DNA of 64,000 nucleotides, from NCBI GenBank assembly GCA_023150945.1, contig JAKLJX010000007.1:186001-250000 (forward strand), in the 5' to 3' direction. Position 1 is the stretch's first letter. Each line of letters opens with the position of its first letter. Positions 16,834 through 25,615 of this stretch are shown here, piece after piece. The notes under the pieces are model-generated. The model was not told where the DNA came from, did not search any database, and worked only from the letters and a program-made list of their open reading frames with translations. The position numbers and the translations under genes were made by a program. Source of the stretch: a bacterium. Its GTDB lineage: Bacteria > Zhuqueibacterota > Zhuqueibacteria > Zhuqueibacterales > Zhuqueibacteraceae.

Positions 16834-17916
16834 ATGAGGCTCAAACACACTGCTGTGGTTGCAATTTTTCTCTTATCGTTCAACGCCGGCTTCGGCCAGG
16901 AGGAAAAACCGCGCATCGCGGTGCTCGATTTCGAGAGCATTGGCTGCGACTCCTCCCTCGGCCTGGCGGCCTCCGAAATCCTGCGCACCGAGCTGGGCAG
17001 CCTGGGCACCTATCGCATCATCGAGCGCTCGCAACTGGTGAAAGTGATGGAGGAGCAAAGCCTGCAAATCTCCGGCGCGGTGGATGAGCAGGCCATGGTC
17101 GAAATCGGCAAGCTGCTGGGCGCGCGCATGGTGGTGGTGGGCAGCATCGTGCGCACCGGCAAAACCTACACGCTCAATTCGCGCTTCATCGACGTGCAGA
17201 CCGCCGAGGTGAAAAAGAGCCAAAACATTCGCGGCAACAGCGAAGACGAAATCTCCAACATGTGCTCGAGCCTGGCCAAGGTCATTTCCGAAGAGGGCAC
17301 CAGCAGCGGCGGCACGGTCAGCGAAACCACGCTCGGTCGCATCTGGCTGGTGCAGGAAAGCGATTTCACCGGGATATGGACGCGGCGCGGCCAGAGCAAC
17401 GTTTTCGACGCCGTCTGGTTTCCCACCAAATCCGGCTTGCGCGCCGAGCTGGCGATGGCGGAACCGGCCGGCAGCGCGCTCGAAATCAGACGCACGGATC
17501 AGGGCAAACCGCTGGGCAGTTATCGCGGCACGGCAGCGGCCAGCGGACAGAGCTTTCACGGCACCGCCACCTGGTCGCCGCAGGTTTCCTGGCAAGGCGA
17601 GTTTTTCTTCGAGGCGCCGGGCACGCAGCGCGGTTTGGGTACGGTGTGGGTGGTCAAGGAGGGCGACTTCACCGGCATCTGGCGGCGCATGGGCGAGAGC
17701 AACAATTTCGAAGCAACCTATTTCCTGAACAAAGGCGCGGTGACCGCCGAGCTGGTGGTGGAGGGCATGGACAAGGGCGCGTTACGCATCAAGCGCTCGG
17801 CCAAAACGGGCGTGCTGGGAAATTATCAAGGCTGGTTCAGCGCCGGCATGCGGCACGTGAGCGGCAATGCCGACTGGCTGCCGAGTCTGGTGTGGTCCGC
17901 GGAAGTTTTCTATTGA
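16834..17916 (+). CDS. Secreted CsgG/FlgO-like domain protein with two C-terminal repeats
   Basis: 360 residues from ATG at 16834, preceded by AAAGGGG. The signal peptide ends FNAGFGQ and lacks a lipobox cysteine, unlike true CsgG. Residues about 25-150 (PRIAVLDFESIG, LRTELGSLGTYRIIERSQL, KLLGARMVVVGSI, RFIDVQTAEV) match the CsgG/FlgO/LpoB-type domain found in many periplasmic proteins. Two tandem modules of about 95 residues follow, at about 168-267 and 268-360. Each begins with a (V)WxVxExDFTGIWxRxGxSNxF motif and ends AxWxPxxxWxxEFF-like. I do not recognise these modules. The protein is probably periplasmic or surface-exposed. It converges on the outer-membrane protein gene. Confidence 0.8.
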   Translation: MRLKHTAVVAIFLLSFNAGFGQEEKPRIAVLDFESIGCDSSLGLAASEILRTELGSLGTYRIIERSQLVKVMEEQSLQISGAVDEQAMVEIGKLLGARMVVVGSIVRTGKTYTLNSRFIDVQTAEVKKSQNIRGNSEDEISNMCSSLAKVISEEGTSSGGTVSETTLGRIWLVQESDFTGIWTRRGQSNVFDAVWFPTKSGLRAELAMAEPAGSALEIRRTDQGKPLGSYRGTAAASGQSFHGTATWSPQVSWQGEFFFEAPGTQRGLGTVWVVKEGDFTGIWRRMGESNNFEATYFLNKGAVTAELVVEGMDKGALRIKRSAKTGVLGNYQGWFSAGMRHVSGNADWLPSLVWSAEVFY

Positions 17917-18021
17917 GTGACGTGCCCCGCCCCAGTGTGACAATCTCGAATGGGGCGGGCAGCAGAGTTTATCCTGTCCTGCCGTCAGGAAGAACAGGAA
18001 GGAGAGGTTATCCCCAAAAAG

Positions 18022-18107
18022 AAAAAGCAGCAAGACCGGCATGACACTGGCACTGCTGGCCTCTGCCCGCATGAAGGCAGCGACCAGCACCGCCGTCTGC
18101 TGCTTTT
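18022..18107. terminator. Long stem-loop between convergent genes (bidirectional terminator)
   Basis: AAAAGCAGCA followed by GAC and GGC elements pairs, with two small bulges, with GCCGTCTGCTGCTTTT. The inner loop contains further complementary GCTGG/CCAGC segments. A-runs and T-runs flank it, so it can end both the CsgG-type gene (+) and the outer-membrane gene (-). Confidence 0.6.
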
Positions 18108-18139
18108 CCCCCCGGTTTTCCCGCTTGCCTGCGAGCCTT

Positions 18140-18643
18140 TCAAAAATGAACCGTGGCCACCATCACGGTGGCAGTCGTCACGGCGATTGGACCGGAATTG
18201 GGCGGCAGCGTAATGTTCAAGCCCGGCTCGACGCCCAGGCTGAATTTGGGATTGAGGAAAAACTCCCCGCCGAAATAAAGGCTGCCGGCATACGCGGTAG
18301 CACCGCTGCCGGGGCCGCTGGGGTTGGTGTTGATCGCCTGCGCCCGCACGCCCCAATAAGGCGCGACGCGTTGCATGACTGGGTAGATACGCAAGGCCAC
18401 ACCGCCGCCAATCGTGGTGGCTGAATTCTCCAGGTAGTTGACGGTGAGGAGGGGCGCCAGCACGAATCGGGGCGTGAGCCAAATGGGGATCACAATATTG
18501 ACCGGCGCAGTTTGCAGATAAGTCGAGACACCCCAGGTGCGTCTGATCTCCCGTTCCTGTGTCTGTGCAAGACACGGTGAGCTTCCCCATGCGAACAAAC
18601 CGAGTGCGCACAACATCACGAACATGCGGCGACAGTTTTTCAT
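18140..18643 (-). CDS. Small outer-membrane beta-barrel protein
   Basis: 167 residues from ATG at 18643. The frame extends upstream, but the signal peptide (MFVMLCALGLFAWGSSPCLAQ) fixes this start. The mature part alternates polar and hydrophobic residues (WLTPRFVLAPLLTVNYLE, GGGVALRIYPVM, YWGVRAQAI, GGEFFLNPKFSLGVEPGLNI) and ends VMVATVHF with a terminal Phe. This is the pattern of an eight-stranded OmpA/OmpW-like barrel. No ligand or enzyme motif is visible. It is downstream of icd but behind its own upstream region and a terminator. Confidence 0.72.
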   Translation of the reverse strand: MKNCRRMFVMLCALGLFAWGSSPCLAQTQEREIRRTWGVSTYLQTAPVNIVIPIWLTPRFVLAPLLTVNYLENSATTIGGGVALRIYPVMQRVAPYWGVRAQAINTNPSGPGSGATAYAGSLYFGGEFFLNPKFSLGVEPGLNITLPPNSGPIAVTTATVMVATVHF

Positions 18644-18798
18644 GGCGCGAACCCTTTCGATGGCTGAGACGAAGAGCAGGTAGAAGTCAACTTTCGCGGT
18701 GACCACGGTCACGGGCGAAAGTTGTTTGTCCGATATTACAGCCTTCTTCGTCAGGGTGCGGAAGCCCAAGCGCGGGACTGTCCCCGGAATGTGACAAA

Positions 18799-18846
18799 AA
18801 AACCCCACAAAAGCGCGAGGCCGTCTCGCGGTTTCTGCGGGGTTTT
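18799..18846 (-). terminator. Rho-independent terminator downstream of icd
   Basis: AAAACCCC pairs with GGGGTTTT around an inner CGCGAG/CTCGCG stem. On the minus strand the hairpin is followed by seven T. It lies about 400 bp beyond the icd stop, after the palindrome array. Confidence 0.75.
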
Positions 18847-18867
18847 CTGTTCGTACGCCAGTCAGGA

Positions 18868-19244
18868 AAGGCTGAGCCGAGGCTTTTCAGAATCCTTCCA
18901 AATAAGAATCCAACCCTCGGGCATCCCACGGCCAAGCCGTGGGGGAGCCGGCTCACAAGACCGTCACTCATTGGACGCAGGCGAGTGCGTGTCAAATCGA
19001 AGATGCTCCGGACTCGGCTGCGCCGAGGCTTTCTCAATCTCGACGCAACGGCCCAGCCGTTGCAGGAACATTCTCTCACAAACGCGCGCGAATGTCTGAT
19101 CGAAAACGCTCAGCCTCGGCTGCGCCGAGTCTCCCCAATCCGCGAGTACCGCGGAAATCCTGAAGACCTCGACGCAACGGCCGAGATGCGTGTCGAAAAA
19201 ATTCTGAGAATGCCGTTGCAGGAACATCATCTCAAAAACGCGCG

Positions 19245-19264
<20 letters not shown>
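18868..19264. repeat. Array of short perfect palindromes with a degenerate duplication
   Basis: The array has CCCACGGCCAAGCCGTGGG (18925-18943), CTCGGCTGCGCCGAG twice (about 19013 and 19114), GCAACGGCCCAGCCGTTGC (about 19046) and CCGCG-AGTAC-CGCGG (19140). A variant GGCTGAGCCGAGGCTTT lies near 18870. A unit beginning CTCGACGCAACGGCC occurs at about 19040 and again at about 19168. In the second copy the two palindrome arms are separated by roughly 30 extra bases and the unit ends inside the icd 3' end. This forms the 3' untranslated region of icd. Confidence 0.75.
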
Positions 19265-20498
<1,234 letters not shown>

Positions 20499-20669
20499 CC
20501 TCAATCCCTCTCAGAATACTGAATGTATGTTGGTGAGCTGTTGCCCGGTTGCTGGCGGCCGCCCGGCCCGGAATCATGCCGGAGCGCGACGGCAGTCTGT
20601 CAGCGCGCGAGGTTGAATTGGAAACGGGCAGGCGCCGAATGAAACGAAATCGCGCCGCCCAAAACGAGA

Positions 20670-20694
20670 AAAACCCCGGAGAGTTCGGGGTTTT
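20670..20694 (-). terminator. Rho-independent terminator after the STAS gene
   Basis: AAAACCCCG pairs with CGGGGTTTT. On the minus strand the stem ends in a run of T. It lies about 45 bp past the STAS-protein stop and separates it from icd. Confidence 0.8.
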
Positions 20695-20739
20695 CAGCAA
20701 AGCGGTGAACCATTGAAAATCGCAACGGCTGCCCGGAGC

Positions 20740-21432
20740 TCAGGCGACTCTTTGCCGCAGGAAGTCCAGGCGTTTCTGTTTGGAATCCAGGCCCAGGTCT
20801 TTGAGTCGGCGCCGCACTTCGAACCAGCTCAGGCGGTGCATGCCGTAGCGCGGAGTGGAGAGCATTTGTTTGATCTTGAAGGTGCCGGCCTCGGGCTGTT
20901 CGGTGATGATTTCGCGGATATAGTCATCGACGCTGCGCGCAGTGGCCTTGACTTTGGCGGGTGCAGGCTGGTCCATCACCATGGCGCTGGGCGCGTTTTT
21001 GACCATCACGCCGCCGTTGTCCGCGGGCACGGGCTTGGGCGCCGGGCGGGGCGTAGCCTTGCGTGGCAGGCTGCTGTTGCGGTCAAAGTCATTCACCGCT
21101 TCTTCGATGGTGTCAAAGGCTTTGAGAATGTAGTGAAACTCCAGCAGCTCGAAGACTTCATAGACATCGGGGATCATGCGGACCAGTTTCAAGTCGCCGC
21201 CCTTCTCCCGAATGCCCTTGATTTCGCTGATGAAGATTCCCCAGCCTGCGCTGCTGATATAGTCGACATTGCCGAGATCGATGATAATGTCGTTCATACC
21301 GTTCTTGAGCAAACCTTCGAGCGCATGCTCCAGTTCGGCGGAGGTGGTGGTATCGATGTAGCCACCGACCTTGATCACGGCAATGTTGTTGTTGACACCG
21401 GTTTTTTCCACGGACACCTGAATACCTTCCAT
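20740..21432 (-). CDS. STAS-domain anti-sigma factor antagonist with C-terminal winged-helix-like domain
   Basis: 230 residues with AGGAG upstream. Residues 1-110 are a STAS domain (AVIKVGGYIDTTTSAELE, IIIDLGNVDYISSAGWGI) whose Ser in DYISSAGW is the site phosphorylated in RsbV/SpoIIAA proteins. A Pro/Ala-rich linker (about 120-160) follows. Residues 165-225 (IREIITEQPEAG, KIKQMLSTPRYG, SWFEVRRRLKDLGLDSKQKR) resemble a small winged helix and match a domain in the kinase-phosphatase encoded upstream. Plain RsbV proteins are about 110 residues, so this is an extended form. The expected role is binding and releasing an anti-sigma kinase depending on phosphorylation. Confidence 0.88.
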   Translation of the reverse strand: MEGIQVSVEKTGVNNNIAVIKVGGYIDTTTSAELEHALEGLLKNGMNDIIIDLGNVDYISSAGWGIFISEIKGIREKGGDLKLVRMIPDVYEVFELLEFHYILKAFDTIEEAVNDFDRNSSLPRKATPRPAPKPVPADNGGVMVKNAPSAMVMDQPAPAKVKATARSVDDYIREIITEQPEAGTFKIKQMLSTPRYGMHRLSWFEVRRRLKDLGLDSKQKRLDFLRQRVA

Positions 21433-21616
21433 GGTTCACTCCTGAGGCATTCTCTCTATGTTCGAACCGTTGCGCAATATACAAGAATAGGGATCAAAGT
21501 CAACAGGGATTTGCCGCTCCCTTGCGCGTGCTGCGGCCGGTAATCCCGGCGGAACGTCACTGCCGGCACCTGGCGAAATGGCAGACTGTCTTATGCCGGA
21601 GCGGCCGGGCTTTGCA

Positions 21617-24600
21617 TCAGGCGGAAGCGCGCTTCATCATCATGCGCGCGGCCAGCTCGATCTTGCGGCGAATGTCGTCGCGGCTGGGGTCGATTTCCAG
21701 CACGCGCTGCCATTCCTTCATGGCTTCCAGGTACTCACCCCGATTAGCAAAGATCACACCCATATTTTCATAGGCGGTGGTGTCCGAAGGATCGAGCTCT
21801 TTCACCCGCCGGTAGGCACGGCTGGCATCTTCATACATGCGATTGCGGAAATAAGCGTTGCCCAAAATGCTGTGCGCTTCCTTGAAGTTGGGATAGCGTG
21901 CAATCGCCTGGCAAAATTCCGTGATAGCCTCGTCAAACTGTCCGCGTTTGTAATAGCGCAAGCCGGCGATCAGGAGTTTTTCGCGTTCTTCTTCGCTGGG
22001 CTCGCCGTTCCTGTCTTCCGGATTCTGCGGCGCGGCCACCACCGGCTGCTCGGGCGCCGGTGTCGCGACCGCCGCAGGCCGGGAGTCGTTTGCCGCAACT
22101 GCAGGTTCTGCTGCGGCTGCGGGCGCTTCGGTCACCTGCTCAGGTTCTTGCGCACGGTCGTGCGGCGGCTGCGCCTCCGGCTCAGGCGATTCCTCGACCG
22201 CGCCGGTCGAGGCATGCTGCAGCAGTTCGTCGACTTCGACGAACGGCATTGCCGGCGTCTCCGTGGTGATCGGCGGCGGAGTGCCTGGCGAAGCGGGTGG
22301 CGCGGGCTTCACTTCGTCGGCTGCGCCGTTGGCCGGAGTGGTTTCCGCAGCCGGCGCGCCGTAATCAAATCCAAAACTCGACTCGATTTCACTCTGCAAC
22401 AGATCTTCGACGGCAGAGTAGATGTCGTCATCGCCGCGGTTGAGTGTGATGCCACTGGTTTCTTGGTGGCGTGGGCCGGGCTTGACTTCAGGCGCAAGCG
22501 GTTCCTGCAACACCACCGGCTCAATGGAAGGCGGTTCGGGAAACACCACCGGTGGTACGGGCGGCTCGTCAATGATGGTGCCGCCGGCAAAAAGCTCGGC
22601 AAAATCAAAATCCGTGGCGGCGATGGCGTCCAGGCTGCTGGTGCTGCTGTTTTCCGGCGCCGGCGTTTCCGGTGCGGCGCTGAAATCAAAAATCGAGGGA
22701 TCAACCGACAAGTCCGGCGGCACATGTTCCGCAAGCGGCCCGGGCGGTGGCGCCGTGCTCTCCTCGCCGCTTTTGGTCAAATCACGGCGGCGCCGCGAAA
22801 CGATCGCGAAGGGTGTCTCTGCCGGACTTCTTTCCGGCGCGGCCACCGGCTGCCGCTCGCGGGCGGGCGGTTCGGCTGCGGCCGGTTTTTCGTATGGCGG
22901 TTTTGCTTTGCTCTCGGCAGGGGCCGGCTCGCCGGCTGGCGGTCGGGTGATGATGACTTCGCCCTTCAGTGTCAACATCGGCGTGCCCGGCGGTTTCATC
23001 GGCCGTTTGCTGCGCATGCCACGCGCCACAAACGCCTCGCGCAATTGCCGGGTGTTCAGCCGGCTGCGCACCAGCTCGTCATAAATTTTGTTTTCACTGA
23101 TGCCGCAGAAGTCATACCTCTCGGTGTTGAGCTCTTCACTGATGCGCTTGGCGCCAAACTCGGGGTTATTTTTGATGATATCGAATATCTTGATCTTGTC
23201 TTCGATGGCGATGTGCTTGGCCTCGACCGAGGTCTCGGTATCGATTTCAAAATTCTCGAAGCCCTTCTCTTCGAAATCCTTTTTGTATTTGTTGTAATAA
23301 GCGTAAGTGGTGATGCCGGCGGCTTCACAGGCTTCGCGAATGCTGGCGCCGGTGTGAATCGCCAGGTGCGCCTGCTTGGCCCGCCGCAGCTCTTCCTTTT
23401 CCGGCGAAGTCTTCTCTTTGACCGCGACCAGGGTGATGTCGTCCGACTGCGGGGCGCCCTCGGTAAACGACAGAATCTCGTCCTTGATCATTTCGACAAA
23501 GGGTTTTACCCGCAGATGGCCATGGTCGCGGATAATTTTCAGCAACCGTTCCTCTCCGAACAGCTCGCGCCGGCTGTTCATCGCCTCGGTGATGCCGTCG
23601 GTGTAGATGAGCAAAATGTCATCTTCCATCAGTTGGATGGTATCACTCTCAATCGACTTGCGGAACAGGTCTTCGTCCGGCAGTTGGATGCCCACCGGAA
23701 AGCCACGCGGGTTGAGATAATAGGTTTTCTTGGTGGAGGCGCGGTAGAGAATCATCGGGTTGTGGCCGGCGCTGGCGTAGTTCAGCCGCCGGCGCTTGCT
23801 GTCGATGATGACATAGAACAGCGTGACGAACATGCCTTTCTTCACGTCGCCGCTGACGAACTTGTTGACGCGGGTCAACACCTCGGCGGCGTCCTTCACG
23901 CCGCGCGCCTCGGTGCGCAGCGCGGTGCGAATCATGGTCATCACCAAACTGCCCGGCACGCCCTTGCCAGACACATCCGCGACCACCACGCCCAGCGTGT
24001 CCTTGTCGACTTCGACGAAATCATAGTAATCGCCGCCCACTTCGCGTGCTGCTTCGTAGTGGCTGGCCAGCTCATAGCCCTCCAGCTCCGGGAAATCGCT
24101 GGGCAGCAGCGTCTGCTGAATCTCCTGCGCCACTTGCATCTCGCGCTGCAGCCGTTCCTGGTCGGCGAGGTTCTTCTGCGATTCGCGGAATTTACTGGTG
24201 ATCTCCGAAAACGCCTGCGCAATCTCGCCGATCTCGGAAGAGTCGTCGATGTCCATCTCGTCGCCCAGCTCGCCGTGGCCCGCGCGCCGGATCCACTCCG
24301 TCAGCTTGCGCAGCGGATTCATGAGCATGTAAATCATCAGGAACGAGCCGATCGCCGCCACCACCGTCACGGCGATGGCGAACCGCGCCTGATCCCAGCG
24401 CTGCGCGGAAATGCGGGCGCGGACATAGGCGGCGGAGCCGCGCACGTGCAACGTTTTGGTGCCCCCGCCCGCATCCTTCACCGGCAGCACGCTGGTGAGA
24501 TCGTAGACTTCGGTTTGCCCGGCCGAAGGGTTGGCAATGCCGGTGGCTTGATACAACTGAATGCCTTCCGCCACGGTTTCTCCCGGCGACACCGACTTGC

Positions 24601-25411
24601 TGTAGGGCAGAAACAGGGCGGCCGTGGTGTTGTGCCCGATGATCTCGTCGTGCTCATTCACCAGCACGAGGTCGTAGAGCAGATTGTTGTACGGCCGGTA
24701 GAGGCTGCTCAGGAGGTTGACGATGGCGTCGCCGGTCATGTCATCGAGCACTTCCGGCTGCTCGCGCAGGGCTTTGGTGACCTGGGATTCGACCGAGCGC
24801 AGCGTGTTCAGGAAGGTTTCGCGCTCGGCGCGCTCCAGCATGAAAAAGGAGTAGAAGTAGCCCGCGGCAATCACCGCGAGCAAAATGCCGAAGGTGCGCA
24901 GCCAGTACTTGGCCTTGAGCGAAAACGGAATGGCCTTGACGGCGGAGGCAATGGGCTTGGCCAGGCTGCGGCGCAAGCGGGTGCCGTCGCGCAGCTTGGT
25001 CAGGCGGAGCTCATTGCCCTCTTCGGTTTTGCGGTAGTCGACCTCATCCATGAGCTTGCGCATCATAAAAATGCCCAGGCCGCCGCGCTTGCCGATTTGC
25101 ACGTAGCGCTGCAGATCCGGGGCTTGCACATGTTTGGGGTCGAAGTATTTGCCCTGATCGATCAGGCAAATGGTGAGGCTGTTCTTCTTGATCAGCGCGC
25201 GGATGAGAATGAAGCCGCCGCCCTCGACTTCACGGTAGGCGTGGCGGATGACGTTGGTGGCGGCTTCGTCGATCGCCACTTTGAAATTCTTGATGACTTT
25301 TTCGGAGAAGCCGTACTTCTTCCCGATGCGGCTGATGAAATCGCGCAAATCCGCCAGGTAATCGATATGAGCCGGAACTTTGAGTTCCTCTTTGACGATT
25401 TGCTTGAACAA
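21617..25411 (-). CDS. Membrane RsbW-like kinase / RsbU-like PP2C phosphatase fusion with HTH-like domains and TPRs
   Basis: 1,264 residues from TTG at 25411 (GGAG upstream). The frame opens earlier at 25498, but a terminator-like hairpin sits immediately upstream of that point. Domains are: RsbW-type HATPase (1-140; DEAATNVIRHAY N-box, GKRGGLGIF G2-box); transmembrane helix (about 170-192); sensor region; second helix (about 343-363); HAMP (364-415); PP2C/SpoIIE phosphatase (about 441-662; GGDYYDF, ADVSGKGVPG, IYTDGITEA, QSDDITLVAV); a transposase-like HTH (674-716; SIREACEAAGITTYAYY); a winged-helix-like segment (739-800); a long Pro/Glu/Ala linker (800-1140); and TPRs (1143-1245). It would phosphorylate and dephosphorylate a STAS protein, most likely the downstream gene's product. 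Classical systems split these roles between proteins. Confidence 0.9.
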   Translation of the reverse strand: MFKQIVKEELKVPAHIDYLADLRDFISRIGKKYGFSEKVIKNFKVAIDEAATNVIRHAYREVEGGGFILIRALIKKNSLTICLIDQGKYFDPKHVQAPDLQRYVQIGKRGGLGIFMMRKLMDEVDYRKTEEGNELRLTKLRDGTRLRRSLAKPIASAVKAIPFSLKAKYWLRTFGILLAVIAAGYFYSFFMLERAERETFLNTLRSVESQVTKALREQPEVLDDMTGDAIVNLLSSLYRPYNNLLYDLVLVNEHDEIIGHNTTAALFLPYSKSVSPGETVAEGIQLYQATGIANPSAGQTEVYDLTSVLPVKDAGGGTKTLHVRGSAAYVRARISAQRWDQARFAIAVTVVAAIGSFLMIYMLMNPLRKLTEWIRRAGHGELGDEMDIDDSSEIGEIAQAFSEITSKFRESQKNLADQERLQREMQVAQEIQQTLLPSDFPELEGYELASHYEAAREVGGDYYDFVEVDKDTLGVVVADVSGKGVPGSLVMTMIRTALRTEARGVKDAAEVLTRVNKFVSGDVKKGMFVTLFYVIIDSKRRRLNYASAGHNPMILYRASTKKTYYLNPRGFPVGIQLPDEDLFRKSIESDTIQLMEDDILLIYTDGITEAMNSRRELFGEERLLKIIRDHGHLRVKPFVEMIKDEILSFTEGAPQSDDITLVAVKEKTSPEKEELRRAKQAHLAIHTGASIREACEAAGITTYAYYNKYKKDFEEKGFENFEIDTETSVEAKHIAIEDKIKIFDIIKNNPEFGAKRISEELNTERYDFCGISENKIYDELVRSRLNTRQLREAFVARGMRSKRPMKPPGTPMLTLKGEVIITRPPAGEPAPAESKAKPPYEKPAAAEPPARERQPVAAPERSPAETPFAIVSRRRRDLTKSGEESTAPPPGPLAEHVPPDLSVDPSIFDFSAAPETPAPENSSTSSLDAIAATDFDFAELFAGGTIIDEPPVPPVVFPEPPSIEPVVLQEPLAPEVKPGPRHQETSGITLNRGDDDIYSAVEDLLQSEIESSFGFDYGAPAAETTPANGAADEVKPAPPASPGTPPPITTETPAMPFVEVDELLQHASTGAVEESPEPEAQPPHDRAQEPEQVTEAPAAAAEPAVAANDSRPAAVATPAPEQPVVAAPQNPEDRNGEPSEEEREKLLIAGLRYYKRGQFDEAITEFCQAIARYPNFKEAHSILGNAYFRNRMYEDASRAYRRVKELDPSDTTAYENMGVIFANRGEYLEAMKEWQRVLEIDPSRDDIRRKIELAARMMMKRASA

Positions 25412-25498
25412 GAAGCTTCTCCGATAGGCCTTGTGCAGGCATGAACGCTTCCGGGCGAGGGGGCCCCGGCAGGAAACGGTCCGGTGGCGCAAAATCAA

Positions 25499-25539
25499 GG
25501 CACAACGACGCGCACCGACTTGCAGCGCGTCCTTGTGCC
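25499..25539 (-). terminator. Hairpin with 15-bp arms downstream of the PorV-like gene
   Basis: The arm GGCACAACGACGCGC pairs with GCGCGTCCTTGTGCC with one mismatch across 11 bases, then TTGATTTTG on the minus strand. It lies about 75 bp past the PorV-like stop codon and just before the earliest possible start of the kinase gene, which argues for the later start. Confidence 0.6.
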
Positions 25540-25615
25540 TTGCGGATGACTCAGGCGGCCGGTGCGCCGCCGGTCAAAACATCGGCATTTTTCGCGAGAG
25601 ATGCAAGCCTGGCTT

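Noticed and set aside
21578-25444. Plus-strand frame of 1,288 codons opposite the kinase-phosphatase gene
   Set aside because: The minus frame carries HATPase, HAMP, PP2C and TPR motifs. The plus frame has none and is rich in Arg, His and Phe as expected of a mirror frame.
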